Source: Runella sp. MFBS21 (GTDB lineage: Bacteria; Bacteroidota; Bacteroidia; Cytophagales; Spirosomataceae). Taken from it: a stretch of DNA of 64,000 bases. The stretch is from NCBI RefSeq assembly GCF_029433105.1, contig NZ_JARNTW010000006.1, positions 1-64,000 of the forward strand. The letters run 5' to 3'. The notes beneath the pieces are model-generated. The model ran no database searches, had not been told where the DNA came from, and saw only the letters and a program-made list of their open reading frames with translations. Positions 52,411 through 61,509 of this stretch are shown in pieces. The position numbers and the translations under genes are program-made. Each line of letters starts with the position of its first letter. Position 1 is the stretch's first letter.

Positions 52411-54837
52411 TTATTTTCTGATAACAGCCCCCAATTCCTTTTCAAAACCTAACATCAGTTTTTGCATGGCTTTGTCAATGACTTTATCGGTCAGGGTCTG
52501 GGCTTCGTCTTGGAGTGTAAAACTCACTGAGTATGACTTTTTATCAGAACCAATATTCTCTCCCTCATACACATCAAATACGTTGATATTCGTCAACAGT
52601 TCTTTTTCGTATTTGTGGGCTGTTTGTCTAATCTGCTCAAAAGTCACAGCTTTATCCAATACCAAAGATAAATCACGGCGTACTTCTGGAAATTTAGAGA
52701 CTTCCGAAAAACGAACTTTATCGTTGTATTGCTTAAGCAAGTACGCCCAGTCAAAATCTGCATAAAATACTGGCTGCTTAATGTCTAACATTTTGGTAAG
52801 CTTGCTTCTGACTTGACCAAAACTCACCACCGGTTTTTTCTTGACAGTGTACGTAAGGCCATACTCAAATACTGACTTATCGGTCAATTCCTGCTTATCT
52901 ACATTATGTACCCTGAATGCATTTAAAACTAGATGCACTTGGGCTGCTAAGTCATGAAATGCCAATTTTTGATCTTTGGCTACCCAGCTTTCCGCCTGCT
53001 GATGCCCCGCCATCAATAGTATCAAATGCGATAATTCTTTGTATTTACCTTCTACTTTGTGGTAGGTTTTACCAAACTCACAAAGTTTCAAATCTCGTTG
53101 ACGGCGATTGAGATTATATGCCAAACTCTCCAAGCCTGAAAACACCATAGTTTGCCGCATTACCGATAAGTCTTCGCTCAAGGGATTCAGTATTACTACA
53201 TCTTCGCCCACAAAACTTCCTCGTACAGCATCATTGTAGATGGGCTTCGTGAGAGAGTTGGTCATGGTTTCGTTAAATCCATTGGCAGCCAACAAATTTG
53301 CAATTCGTAATTTCTGTTTATCGGGATCTACCAAAGGAAAACCTGACAAAAAGTTGGCAGAGAGATGGTCAGAAAGCTCAATATTATCAAACCCAAAAAT
53401 CCGCAAAATCTCTTCGATAATGTCAGCTTCGCGGGTCACATCTACCCGATAAGGCGCGACGGAAGCCACAAACCCTTCTGAAGTTTCGTCCAATATCTCA
53501 ATGTCGAGACTTGTCAAGATTTGCTTTATCAGCGCACGGTCAAGGGTTTTTCCAATCAAACGGTCAATATTGCGGAATTTGACTGGTATATTATTGTTAG
53601 GAATGGGATTGGGGTAAATATCCACTACTTCTGAAGTGGTCTCTCCACCTGCTACTTCTTGAATCAGCAAAGCAGCGCGTTTGAGAGCATATACCGGCAT
53701 GTTGGGGTCAGTACCTCGCTCAAATCGGAAAGATGCGTCTGTTTTGAGACCGTGGAAAGTTCCGGTACGTCTAATCCACGCTGGCGAAAAATAAGCTGCT
53801 TCCAAAAATATCCCTGTCGTGCTTTCAGTCACGCCCGATTTGGTACCACCAAACACCCCCCCGATACACATAGGTTCTTCGGCGTTACAAATCATCAAAT
53901 CATGCTGGGAGAGTTTTCTTTCGACACCATCAAGCGTCACAAAAGGAGTACCAGCTTCTAAGGTTTTGACGATTACTTTATGCCCACTGATTTTAGCGGC
54001 ATCAAAAGCGTGCAACGGCTGCCCTAGTTCGTGACAAATATAGTTGGTAATATCCACCACATTGTTGATAGGACGCACACCCACTGCCTGCAATTTTTCC
54101 TTCAACCAATCGGGAGATTCTTTGACCGTCAGCCCCTCCATCAAAATTCCGGCATAGCGCGGACAGGCTTCCGAATTTTCGACGATTACTTCTACCCCTG
54201 AAGCAGAAGGTGCTTCATTGGCTATGAATTGATCAATGGATGGCCATTCTATCTCACGATTCAATACTGCCTTGAGGTCACGTGCTACGCCAAGATGCGA
54301 GGCAGCATCGGCACGATTGGGGGTAAGGCCGATTTCGATGACATAGTCGGGCAACAATCCAAAGTATTGAGCAGCAGGAGTACCGTTGGCCAAATCAGTG
54401 TCCAACACCATAATACCCGCATGAGATGCGCCTAATCCAATTTCATCTTCAGCACATATCATCCCTTCTGAGGGCTGACCATATACCTTGCGTTTTGAAA
54501 TCGTAAAAGGTTCTCCTTGGGTAGGGTAAATCGTAGCCCCTACGGTAGCTACTACTACTTTTTGCCCAGCTGCTACATTGGCAGCTCCGCATACGATGGT
54601 AGAGGGCTGTTCGGTTCCGATATCAACCGTAGTCAAGTGAAGGGTTTTTTCTTTGACCGCAAAAGGCTCACAAGTGAGCACTTCTCCTATTACTATTCCA
54701 TTGAGGCCACCCTGTACTTTTTCCACAGGTTCTATGCCTTCTACTTCTAGTCCCGTAGCTGTCAATAGTTTACCTACTTCTTCAGCAGACTCCTCAATAT
54801 CAATTAGTTGTTTAAGCCAGTTATAAGAAATTTTCAT
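52411..54837 (-). CDS. pheT: Phenylalanyl-tRNA synthetase beta subunit
   Basis: An 808-residue beta subunit of the (alpha-beta)2 enzyme that charges tRNA-Phe; it binds the tRNA and edits mischarged tyrosine. Domains in order: B1 and the tRNA-binding OB fold (about 40-150: GLNGIVIGEVLTCEPFA, TIVCGAANVAAGQKV), the B3/B4 editing domain (NNVVDITNYICHELGQPLHA FDA), B5, the catalytic-like core (GTFHGLKTDASFRFERGTDP) and the C-terminal ferredoxin-fold anticodon-binding domain (FPEVRRDLSLVLDKAVTFEQ). Length is normal. No pheS gene is adjacent here. It is the first gene of the pheT - coiled coil - zapA - rny group. A hairpin-rich leader lies upstream. Confidence 0.96.
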   Translation of the reverse strand: MKISYNWLKQLIDIEESAEEVGKLLTATGLEVEGIEPVEKVQGGLNGIVIGEVLTCEPFAVKEKTLHLTTVDIGTEQPSTIVCGAANVAAGQKVVVATVGATIYPTQGEPFTISKRKVYGQPSEGMICAEDEIGLGASHAGIMVLDTDLANGTPAAQYFGLLPDYVIEIGLTPNRADAASHLGVARDLKAVLNREIEWPSIDQFIANEAPSASGVEVIVENSEACPRYAGILMEGLTVKESPDWLKEKLQAVGVRPINNVVDITNYICHELGQPLHAFDAAKISGHKVIVKTLEAGTPFVTLDGVERKLSQHDLMICNAEEPMCIGGVFGGTKSGVTESTTGIFLEAAYFSPAWIRRTGTFHGLKTDASFRFERGTDPNMPVYALKRAALLIQEVAGGETTSEVVDIYPNPIPNNNIPVKFRNIDRLIGKTLDRALIKQILTSLDIEILDETSEGFVASVAPYRVDVTREADIIEEILRIFGFDNIELSDHLSANFLSGFPLVDPDKQKLRIANLLAANGFNETMTNSLTKPIYNDAVRGSFVGEDVVILNPLSEDLSVMRQTMVFSGLESLAYNLNRRQRDLKLCEFGKTYHKVEGKYKELSHLILLMAGHQQAESWVAKDQKLAFHDLAAQVHLVLNAFRVHNVDKQELTDKSVFEYGLTYTVKKKPVVSFGQVRSKLTKMLDIKQPVFYADFDWAYLLKQYNDKVRFSEVSKFPEVRRDLSLVLDKAVTFEQIRQTAHKYEKELLTNINVFDVYEGENIGSDKKSYSVSFTLQDEAQTLTDKVIDKAMQKLMLGFEKELGAVIRK

Positions 54838-54849
54838 AAAACATTCAGT

Positions 54850-54932
54850 CCCAATATTGATTGGGTGTATTTAAAATTGTTTTAAAAGTCTAAGTCTTTT
54901 ACTTAAAACTTTTAGTTTAGACTGCAAAATTA
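54850..54932 (-). promoter_or_regulatory. pheT leader: -7 box and hairpins
   Basis: The minus strand reads TAATTTTG at 54925-54932, an exact TAnnTTTG match, which places transcription start near 54918. The leader contains CCCAAT/ATTGGG (54850-54855 with 54860-54865) and, next to the start site, AGTCTAA/TTAGACT (54887-54893 with 54917-54923). No T run follows on the minus strand, so neither hairpin is a plain terminator. Confidence 0.45.
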
Positions 54933-55004
54933 GAGGATTTTGGGGAAAGCCTATAACTAGTGGTCTTCCTTATCTCGGAAATTATTCACTAGCAAACCTT
55001 ATTT

Positions 55005-55646
55005 CTATTTATCAAAGTTTTTTTCTCCTGCTTCTATTCTTACTGGCAGGGTGTTTTCTTTGGGAGGAATCGGGCAGGCATAGCTTGCGTTGTAGGCACA
55101 ATATGGATTGTATGCCACATTGAAGTCGATAAGAAGTTTGTTGTCTTTCACATCTTCTGTTTTAAAATCAAGATAGCGCCCTCCTCCGTAAGTTTCCTCA
55201 GGTGCTGTGGCATCGCGAAACAAAATAGAGAGACCTTTGTCGTGTTTATAAATCAAAAGACGATATACATTCAAATCGGCGGCTTCGCTTTCTCCAGGCA
55301 AGGTGAATTCAGCAAATCCATATTTTTCATAGGTTTCTTTGCTACCATCCGTCATTGGGACCGATACCTGCTTGTCTGAAGCAGCGCTATGATAAGGAAT
55401 CACTTTGGCCTCAACCTTATAAGTAGGGTCAGGAGCGAAATAATGCAATCCTTTAAAATTAGATTTGTCGGCAATCGGTGAGCTATCAGAATTTCGATAA
55501 AAGTTATCTTTATCCTTACGTTCTTTTTCTATTTGAGCAACATAATCATCGACCGAAACGGTTGTTTCTTCTCCCAAAAAAGTATACCCAATAATCCCTA
55601 TGATTACCAAAAAAATAATACCTACAACAAATTTATTTTTTAACAT
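55005..55646 (-). CDS. DUF1684 family protein
   Basis: A 213-residue exported or membrane-anchored protein (hydrophobic FVVGIIFLVIIGIIGYTFLG at the N-terminus) of the DUF1684 family. The C-terminal hallmark is seen: DFNVAYNPYCAYNASYACP followed by PPKENTLPVRIEAGE, together with GGGRYLDF. The family has no established function; the compact motif set suggests a single enzyme-like domain with metal or small-molecule binding. The start at 55646 follows from the signal anchor; the longer frame to 55706 is an unlikely extension. It lies downstream of uxaB in the same direction, 84 bases away. Confidence 0.88.
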   Translation of the reverse strand: MLKNKFVVGIIFLVIIGIIGYTFLGEETTVSVDDYVAQIEKERKDKDNFYRNSDSSPIADKSNFKGLHYFAPDPTYKVEAKVIPYHSAASDKQVSVPMTDGSKETYEKYGFAEFTLPGESEAADLNVYRLLIYKHDKGLSILFRDATAPEETYGGGRYLDFKTEDVKDNKLLIDFNVAYNPYCAYNASYACPIPPKENTLPVRIEAGEKNFDK

Positions 55647-55730
55647 ATTGATTCTTTGTTTGAAAAGAAAAACAAAAGGGTTAGAGGCTAAGTCAAAACC
55701 TAACATCTAACCCTTAATGTATAATTATTG

Positions 55731-57221
55731 CTACAATATTGCCTTTTCCAAGGTATTTTTCACGCCGTTGGTCATCATATCTGTAAGATATTCGGTGATG
55801 GTTTCGGCAAATCCTTCCAGTTTTGTTAAATCAGCTTCCCATATTTTAGTATTGCTCAATACTGTTTGTACCAACTCCCCTACTGACTCTGTCGTAACTC
55901 CTTGCCATTTCTCATAGAAATAAGCTGCTTGTTCGTCATTAATGATATAAAAATCTTCACCTCTTTGGCCATAATAATGCTCATTTTGTTGTTTTACGGC
56001 TTTCATAAACAACAAATAAGCCGCAAATCCAATAGCAAACAAACGAGGAGCCTTGCCAAACTGCTGATAATAACGCCGTATGGTAGTGGCATTACGAGCG
56101 TTCATTTTGGAAGTTTGCTGTAGCGTAATTCCAATGAGTTTTTGTTGAATAAACGGGTTACGATAACGATTCAGGATATCCCCCGCAAATACTTTCAACT
56201 CATCCATTTGTTCGTCAAAAGGCAAAGTAGGTACGATTTCGTCATAAATGATGTTCTCGTAATACTTCGACATAGCAGGGTCGTTCATGCACTGAAACGT
56301 AATATCAAATCCACTTAAATACCCTAGTGGCGCCGAAGCACTGTGACTACCATTGAGAATACGAAGTTTACGCTCACGATAGTAGGAAATATCTTCGTCA
56401 ACGATGACGTTGGGGTGGATTTGCTCAAACGACAATACTTTTTTAACTCGCTCATCGCCTTCAATCGCCCACAAAAGATAAGGCTCCGCAACGGTCAATA
56501 ATGAATCTTGGTAGCCTATCTTTTCTTCAAGAGCGGCATGAGTGACCGCATCTGGCTTACCGGGCACAATCCTGTCTACCAAAGAATTACAGAACTTGAC
56601 ATGGTATTTCAACCATTTGTTAAATAATTTTCCTAATTCATTGTAAGCAGAAAGTTTCTCGACACATTCGCGTAGCTTGAGGCCATTATCAGTAATAAGC
56701 TCGGTAGGAACTACTACGACTCCTTTGTCTTTTTTGCCACCATACGTCCGAAAGCGCTCATACAAAAAAGCCGTCAACTTGGCCGGAAAAGACTGGGGAG
56801 GGCTTTGAAAGATATTTTCCTCAACGTATTGAATGCCTACTTCTGTGGTATTAGAAATAATCACTTCTAGATGCGGATTACGAGCCACTTGAAGAATACT
56901 TTGCCAATTGTCTTGCGCCGAAATCACCCTACTGACCGCCGTAACCGTCGTAGCTTCATCGATCGTATTTCCTTCTCCGTCGACACCCCGCACACAAACC
57001 GTGTAAAGACCATCTTGGGCAGCAAAATCGTCGGCTGAACCAGCGGTAGATTTCACAACTACAATACGCCCACTAAAGATATGCTGCTTGTTGGCTTGGT
57101 CTATAAGATAGTCACACAGACCTCTAAGCAATACTCCTGTACCAAATTGAAGTACTTTTACTGGTAGGTCAAAAGTAAATTGATTTTCGCTATCAACGAT
57201 TTGTTTGGAAAGTTGAGGCAT
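55731..57221 (-). CDS. uxaB: Tagaturonate reductase (altronate oxidoreductase)
   Basis: A 496-residue NAD-dependent enzyme of the mannitol dehydrogenase family that interconverts tagaturonate and altronate in galacturonate catabolism. The N-terminal Rossmann domain shows VKVLQFGTGVLLRGLCDYLI and VVVKSTAG, then ISNTTEVGI; the C-terminal helical domain has the catalytic segment YRERKLRILNGSHSASAPLG with the conserved Lys and the Asn-xx-His pair. The DRIVPG motif identifies the polyol/uronate dehydrogenase family. The ATG at 57221 fits the domain; the longer frame to 57275 overlaps the promoter. It stands alone, without uxaA or uxaC nearby, so the pathway must be completed elsewhere. Confidence 0.88.
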   Translation of the reverse strand: MPQLSKQIVDSENQFTFDLPVKVLQFGTGVLLRGLCDYLIDQANKQHIFSGRIVVVKSTAGSADDFAAQDGLYTVCVRGVDGEGNTIDEATTVTAVSRVISAQDNWQSILQVARNPHLEVIISNTTEVGIQYVEENIFQSPPQSFPAKLTAFLYERFRTYGGKKDKGVVVVPTELITDNGLKLRECVEKLSAYNELGKLFNKWLKYHVKFCNSLVDRIVPGKPDAVTHAALEEKIGYQDSLLTVAEPYLLWAIEGDERVKKVLSFEQIHPNVIVDEDISYYRERKLRILNGSHSASAPLGYLSGFDITFQCMNDPAMSKYYENIIYDEIVPTLPFDEQMDELKVFAGDILNRYRNPFIQQKLIGITLQQTSKMNARNATTIRRYYQQFGKAPRLFAIGFAAYLLFMKAVKQQNEHYYGQRGEDFYIINDEQAAYFYEKWQGVTTESVGELVQTVLSNTKIWEADLTKLEGFAETITEYLTDMMTNGVKNTLEKAIL

Positions 57222-57272
57222 GATTATCTGGAATATTTGTATTGTTTGGTGAGTCAAAAATGTTTGTATTGG

Positions 57273-57280
57273 CAAACCTA
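57273..57280 (-). promoter_or_regulatory. -7 box of uxaB
   Basis: The minus strand reads TAGGTTTG, an exact TAnnTTTG match. Transcription would begin near 57266, about 45 bases before the ATG. It is partly back to back with the plus-strand box at 57300-57307. Confidence 0.5.
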
Positions 57281-57299
57281 ATAAATTTTACGCAAAACT

Positions 57300-57307
57300 T
57301 ATCTTTG
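57300..57307 (+). promoter_or_regulatory. -7 box of the GlmU-family gene
   Basis: TATCTTTG is an exact TAnnTTTG match. It gives a leader of about 96 bases before the ATG at 57410. Confidence 0.5.
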
Positions 57308-57409
57308 TGACGACGAAAGCCTTTAAAACTATAATGGATTTTTTCACTTTTTGACATTTAATCTAAAAGCATAGGTAAAGCAAAACCTGCTTTTTAAAAA
57401 AAATAAAAA

Positions 57410-58582
57410 ATGGCCAATTTTATTATTTACGACGATTCCAGCATACGTCCTTGGTTATTACCTTTTACTTTTACTCGTCCTGTTTCTGAAATTCGGTGTG
57501 GGATTTGGACATTGACCCAAAAATGGCAGCATTTTCTGAAAGCAACACCCTCTTTCTTGACCGAATCTTACCTTCAAGCCAAATTCCCACTCCTCACTAC
57601 CGACGACAATGTATTTTTGAACGGTGCCGTCTGCGCAACTAAATCCATTGCCCAAGCGATTGGGCGTCTTAATGAAGGCGAAGCATTGATAGGAAATGAT
57701 TTGATAATTGCCTACCGCTCGCCTTATGAGGTTGTGAATCCCAAAAATGAATTAAAACTTATTTCTTTTATTGAGTCTTTTACGGTTATTCAGCGGATAT
57801 GGGACATTTATGGTGAAAATGGTGCTCAAATTAAGGCCGATTTTGAGGCAATCACGCACAATCGTACAAGTCAACCTATTGACGACCCTTACACTCATTG
57901 CTATGCACCTCATCAAATTTTTGTAGAAGAAGGAGCAAACATTCGTGCTTCCATTTTAAACGCTCAAAACGGCCCCATTTATATTGGCAAAAACGCCACC
58001 ATTCACGAAGGAAGCGTCATCATGGGACCTTTTTCACTCGGCAATGATGCTACTGTAAATTGGGGGGCTAAAATGCGGATGAATACAAGCATCGGGCCTT
58101 ACTGCAAAGTAGGGGGAGAGGTGAGCAATTCGGTGCTATTTGGTTGCAGCAATAAAGGCCATGACGGGTTTCTGGGCAATTCGGTCTTGGGAGAATGGTG
58201 TAATTTGGGTGCCAATTGCAATAACTCTAACCTCAAAAACGATTATACTAACGTAAAACTCTATAGCTATGCCACTCACACCCTCGAAGACTCCAATCGT
58301 CTTTTTTGTGGGTTATTTATGGGGGATTTTACCAAAGCAGGCATCAGCACTATGTTTAATACTGGTACAGTAGTGGGAGTCAATGTAAATGTATTTGGGG
58401 CAGGCTTCCAACCCAAACATATCCCTTCTTTTACTTGGGGTGGCGCCGCAGAAGGTTTTACAGAATACCGCCTCGAAAAAGCGCTCAAAGTAGTTGAAGA
58501 AACCATTAGCAGAAAAGGTGAGCCTTTTACAGAAAATGACCAAGAAATCTTAAAACACGTGTTTGAAATCACACGTCCCTAA
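57410..58582 (+). CDS. GlmU-family sugar nucleotidyltransferase/acetyltransferase
   Basis: A 390-residue protein of the alternative bacterial GlmU group common in Bacteroidota, with an N-terminal domain of about 175 residues (IYDDSSIRPWLLPFTFTRPV, RCGIWTLTQKW) and a C-terminal left-handed beta-helix of hexapeptide repeats (IYIGKNATIHEGSVIMGPFS, GEWCNLGANCNNSNLKNDYT). GlmU makes UDP-GlcNAc from glucosamine 1-phosphate for peptidoglycan and lipopolysaccharide. The N-terminal domain lacks the classic GxGTRM loop of true GlmU, so the exact reaction is uncertain and some proteins of this group may only transfer the acyl group. It is followed 11 bases later by a thioredoxin-fold protein gene, so the two are co-transcribed. 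Confidence 0.85.
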   Translation: MANFIIYDDSSIRPWLLPFTFTRPVSEIRCGIWTLTQKWQHFLKATPSFLTESYLQAKFPLLTTDDNVFLNGAVCATKSIAQAIGRLNEGEALIGNDLIIAYRSPYEVVNPKNELKLISFIESFTVIQRIWDIYGENGAQIKADFEAITHNRTSQPIDDPYTHCYAPHQIFVEEGANIRASILNAQNGPIYIGKNATIHEGSVIMGPFSLGNDATVNWGAKMRMNTSIGPYCKVGGEVSNSVLFGCSNKGHDGFLGNSVLGEWCNLGANCNNSNLKNDYTNVKLYSYATHTLEDSNRLFCGLFMGDFTKAGISTMFNTGTVVGVNVNVFGAGFQPKHIPSFTWGGAAEGFTEYRLEKALKVVEETISRKGEPFTENDQEILKHVFEITRP

Positions 58583-58593
58583 CACGAAAAGCT

Positions 58594-60279
58594 ATGGCAT
58601 TATCGACCTTCCAACTCCTAGTTTCGCCCTACCTAAATCATAAAATAAAGTTCATGGTTATTGTGGTATTAGGGATGATGTATCATGACGGACATACCCA
58701 AAATGATACACTGTGGCTTAGAGGAAAGGTTGAGAATCTATCATTGAGACTTTATCGCCGTGCCCCTGAAGTCGTGGTATCTAGAACCAATATTTTACGT
58801 CCCAATCGGGTGATTATTAAAGTGGCACCACTACAATCCGACGGAAGTTTTGAACTAAAAATCCCTTTAGTTTATCCAATTGAGGAATGTAATCTTTCTT
58901 ATGCCAACATGAGTGTGCCTTTCCTAGCCACCAAAGGAAAGAGTAATGTCAAAATCAACGGCGATTCGCTCGACAAAGCCAACTTACCTCTTCTTTTTGA
59001 AGGTGTGCTCGCCAATATCAATAATCAACATACTCGCTTTTGGGCAGCTTTCAATAAGTGGCTTATTACTAATCCTGAAAAAAAAGAGAGTACAGACAAT
59101 ATCAATCGTTTTTGGGAAACACTCACTACCGAACGAGAGCGCCGCACTGCCTATTTTAGTTCTTTTTTTTCCCAACCAGAACCTTTACTAAGTCAGTGGG
59201 TTCTTTCATCTTTCAGCGATATTATGGTAGCTAGGTTTTATGACCAGCTGCTCCAAACCGACGCTCCTTTTCCTACTTCTTTCACTAGTCTTGTTGCCTT
59301 AGATACCACCCAAATCCTCACGTTCTCTAAAGCGAATAGTTATGACAAATTTATACAACATACTGTCAATACTACCCCTACCCCCAAAGAGTCCACCCTG
59401 CCTGTGAAGTTACTTTCTACCCTTATTTTAGAAAATATTCCCAATCTCAGCGAAGAAGAAAAAGAACGCCTCTTTTCATTTACAGAAAATGGCGTCGCCA
59501 AAATGCGTGATATTAATTTTTTAAATACACTTTTTGAACGAAGAAAAGACATCATGCAACCCTTGAGTATTTTTGAAACTTACCTCAAAAAATACGCAAG
59601 TGCAATCTCCACAAAAGAACTTGATTATATCCAAGCCAACTTTTATGCCCGCTATATCAATAGCGCCATGCCACAAACCATGGAACTTTGGTATCATCAT
59701 ATACGTCCCAAGATTTCAAATCAACTATATAAAATATCCTTAGACGAACTACACCACAACGAAAACTTAGATTCTACCCTTATCAATAAAACCTACCGCC
59801 AACTCAGCGAAAATGCACAAGTTAATATAAATGAAGCCCTAGAACCTATTTCAGGTGTATATCTCCACCAAAATGCCGTTGCCGACGGAAATGCAGTTTG
59901 GGAAAAAATCAAAAGACATTATCGCGGTACACCTTTTTACGTCATTTTTTGGACCAACGACGATCTTGGTCTCCAAAGTTTGGAAGAAGCGCGACTCCTT
60001 AGAAATTTATATTCTGAAAAAGAATTGCCTTTTGTGTACCTATGCGAACAGGACTCCGGAGAAGATTTATGGGTACAATCTGTAATTAAAAACAAAAACA
60101 GAGGCTTACACATCAAGCTAACGGAAGAGCAAAACGATTTTTTTGTGAATTCGTGGGGAATTACCCGCGTACCTCATAGTGTGCTTGTAGACGCTACAGG
60201 CAAATACATCAGCCGCGACGCGCCCTTACCTAGCGACCAAAAAGGCTGGGAAAAAATTCATAATAAAATCTGGCGCTAA
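58594..60279 (+). CDS. Exported protein with cysteine-less thioredoxin-like domain
   Basis: A 561-residue protein whose start is unclear: the Met at residue 21 begins a better signal (VIVVLGMMYHDGHTQ) than the annotated one. The first part (about 35-125) is a beta-rich, DUF4369/TlpA-N-like domain (VIIKVAPLQSDGSFELKIPL). A helical middle part of about 290 residues follows. The last 130 residues read as a thioredoxin/TlpA fold (FYVIFWTNDDLGLQSLEEAR, ...GITRVPHSVLVDATGKYI with the cis-Pro site), but the CxxC active-site cysteines are replaced (FWTNDDLG). It therefore cannot be a disulphide reductase; a peptide-binding or structural role is likely. It follows the GlmU-family gene closely and ends overlapping the transporter gene by four bases. 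Confidence 0.75.
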   Translation: MALSTFQLLVSPYLNHKIKFMVIVVLGMMYHDGHTQNDTLWLRGKVENLSLRLYRRAPEVVVSRTNILRPNRVIIKVAPLQSDGSFELKIPLVYPIEECNLSYANMSVPFLATKGKSNVKINGDSLDKANLPLLFEGVLANINNQHTRFWAAFNKWLITNPEKKESTDNINRFWETLTTERERRTAYFSSFFSQPEPLLSQWVLSSFSDIMVARFYDQLLQTDAPFPTSFTSLVALDTTQILTFSKANSYDKFIQHTVNTTPTPKESTLPVKLLSTLILENIPNLSEEEKERLFSFTENGVAKMRDINFLNTLFERRKDIMQPLSIFETYLKKYASAISTKELDYIQANFYARYINSAMPQTMELWYHHIRPKISNQLYKISLDELHHNENLDSTLINKTYRQLSENAQVNINEALEPISGVYLHQNAVADGNAVWEKIKRHYRGTPFYVIFWTNDDLGLQSLEEARLLRNLYSEKELPFVYLCEQDSGEDLWVQSVIKNKNRGLHIKLTEEQNDFFVNSWGITRVPHSVLVDATGKYISRDAPLPSDQKGWEKIHNKIWR

Positions 60280-61181
60280 GCTTCTTTAGGAGTAAACTTA
60301 GGTTGAAGAATAGGATATAAAACCACCGACAGTAAAATCACCAAAGCCCCCACATAAAATCCCGTAGTCATACGCTCGTGAAGGATAAAATAGGCCAAAA
60401 TCATGCCGTATACAGGCTCTAAATTGATAGTAAGGTTGAGCGTAAAAGGGGAGATTTTGCGTAGCAAATGAACCCCTGCCGAATAAGCATATACCGTACA
60501 TACCAATGCCAATATCCCAATCCAGAGCCAATCAGAAGGAAGGGGTAGAAGCTCGCGAGAGGTAAAACCCTCGCCCAACGACACTCCGATGATACCAATA
60601 AGCATGGCAAGCGTGGCTCCATTCATTTCATAAAATGTAATCAAAAGAGCATTGTGGCGAGTCACAAGGCGACTGTTGGCAATCGTAAAAAGAGCGGCCA
60701 AAAATGCCGAAACAAGAGCCAAACTCAAACCTAACGACTGGTCAAATTCGAATCTAAAAATAAGATAAAGTCCTGCTATCACCACTAGACTCAACAATAC
60801 TTCCAATGGCCGCACGCTTTTACGATTGAAAAGAGGCTCCAACAAAGACGTAAAAAGAGAAGTAGTAGACATCCCCGCCAAACACACCGAAGCACTAGAC
60901 ACATGTGCTGACCCAAAAAATGTAAGCCAATGTAAACCCATAATCACCCCTACGCCGAGCATCGCCCAACGGTCATGAGTAGGGACTTTTTTCCATTCTT
61001 TCCAAAGCCACAATACTATCGCTAGTCCAATTGCCGCTAAAAGAGTTCGGAAAAAAGTCAGGCTTACGCGAGAAAGAAAGGGATTCACTAGCTTGCCCAA
61101 TATAGCCGTAAACCCCCAAATAAGTACTAGAAAGTGTAAGTGTAAATAATCTCCTAATGTAGGCTTAGGTGCATTGCTCAT
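60276..61181 (-). CDS. EamA/DMT-family transporter
   Basis: A 301-residue inner-membrane protein with ten predicted helices arranged as two EamA repeats (FLVLIWGFTAILGKLVNPFL at the start of the first; LALVSAFLAALFTIANSRLV at the start of the second). Such drug/metabolite transporters export amino acids, nucleotides or other small molecules; no substrate can be inferred. The ATG at 61181 is preferred because the longer frame to 61205 crosses the -7 box at 61203-61210. The gene is divergent from the cobalamin-riboswitch operon, and its end overlaps the preceding gene tail to tail. Confidence 0.9.
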   Translation of the reverse strand: MSNAPKPTLGDYLHLHFLVLIWGFTAILGKLVNPFLSRVSLTFFRTLLAAIGLAIVLWLWKEWKKVPTHDRWAMLGVGVIMGLHWLTFFGSAHVSSASVCLAGMSTTSLFTSLLEPLFNRKSVRPLEVLLSLVVIAGLYLIFRFEFDQSLGLSLALVSAFLAALFTIANSRLVTRHNALLITFYEMNGATLAMLIGIIGVSLGEGFTSRELLPLPSDWLWIGILALVCTVYAYSAGVHLLRKISPFTLNLTINLEPVYGMILAYFILHERMTTGFYVGALVILLSVVLYPILQPKFTPKEA

Positions 61182-61202
61182 GAAAGTTACGTTTGAAAGC
61201 AA

Positions 61203-61210
61203 CAAAAGTA
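61203..61210 (-). promoter_or_regulatory. -7 box of the DMT transporter
   Basis: The minus strand reads TACTTTTG, an exact TAnnTTTG match. Transcription would begin near 61196, 15 bases before the ATG. Confidence 0.5.
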
Positions 61211-61252
61211 AAAGTTTAGCGTCAAATCTCCCTAACTGTGGGGAGTTCTCCT

Positions 61253-61260
61253 TATTTTTG
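61253..61260 (+). promoter_or_regulatory. -7 box of the cobalamin-riboswitch operon
   Basis: TATTTTTG is an exact TAnnTTTG match. Transcription would begin near 61267, at the very start of the riboswitch. CTCCC and GGGAG around 61228-61245 form an inverted repeat just upstream, which may be chance. Confidence 0.6.
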
Positions 61261-61267
61261 TGCTGTA

Positions 61268-61456
61268 TTTGGGTGCCTCATATTTTTGTTTTATCGCAAA
61301 TTTTGAAGGCTTAATAGGGAATTTCGTGCAAAACGAAGACTGTCCCCGCAACTGTGAGTTTCGTCGAAAATCGCTCTCTTGCTTCTATACACCACTGACG
61401 ATTTGAATGTCGGGAAGGTACCGAGCGATGAAACAAGTCAGGAGACCTGCCCAAAG
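61268..61456 (+). promoter_or_regulatory. Cobalamin (B12) riboswitch
   Basis: The aptamer core is clear in order: GGTGCC near the 5' end, AATAGGGAA, a GTG turn, AAACGAAGACTGTCCCCGC leading into AACTGTGA, the CCACTGA and TCGGGAAGG blocks (P6 to P9 region), and the closing GTCAGGAGACCTGCC. The spacing of the conserved blocks matches the canonical B12 box. It lies between the -7 box and the DUF6580 gene, so it should repress that operon when cobalamin is high. A T-rich stretch (TTTTTTT, 61458-61465) and GGAGGA (61477-61482) follow, but the expression platform cannot be defined by eye; both termination and translation control are possible. Confidence 0.93.
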
Positions 61457-61509
61457 CTTTTTTTATCGCCACGTACGGAGGATTCGTAGCCTAACCACAT
61501 TCCAAATTT

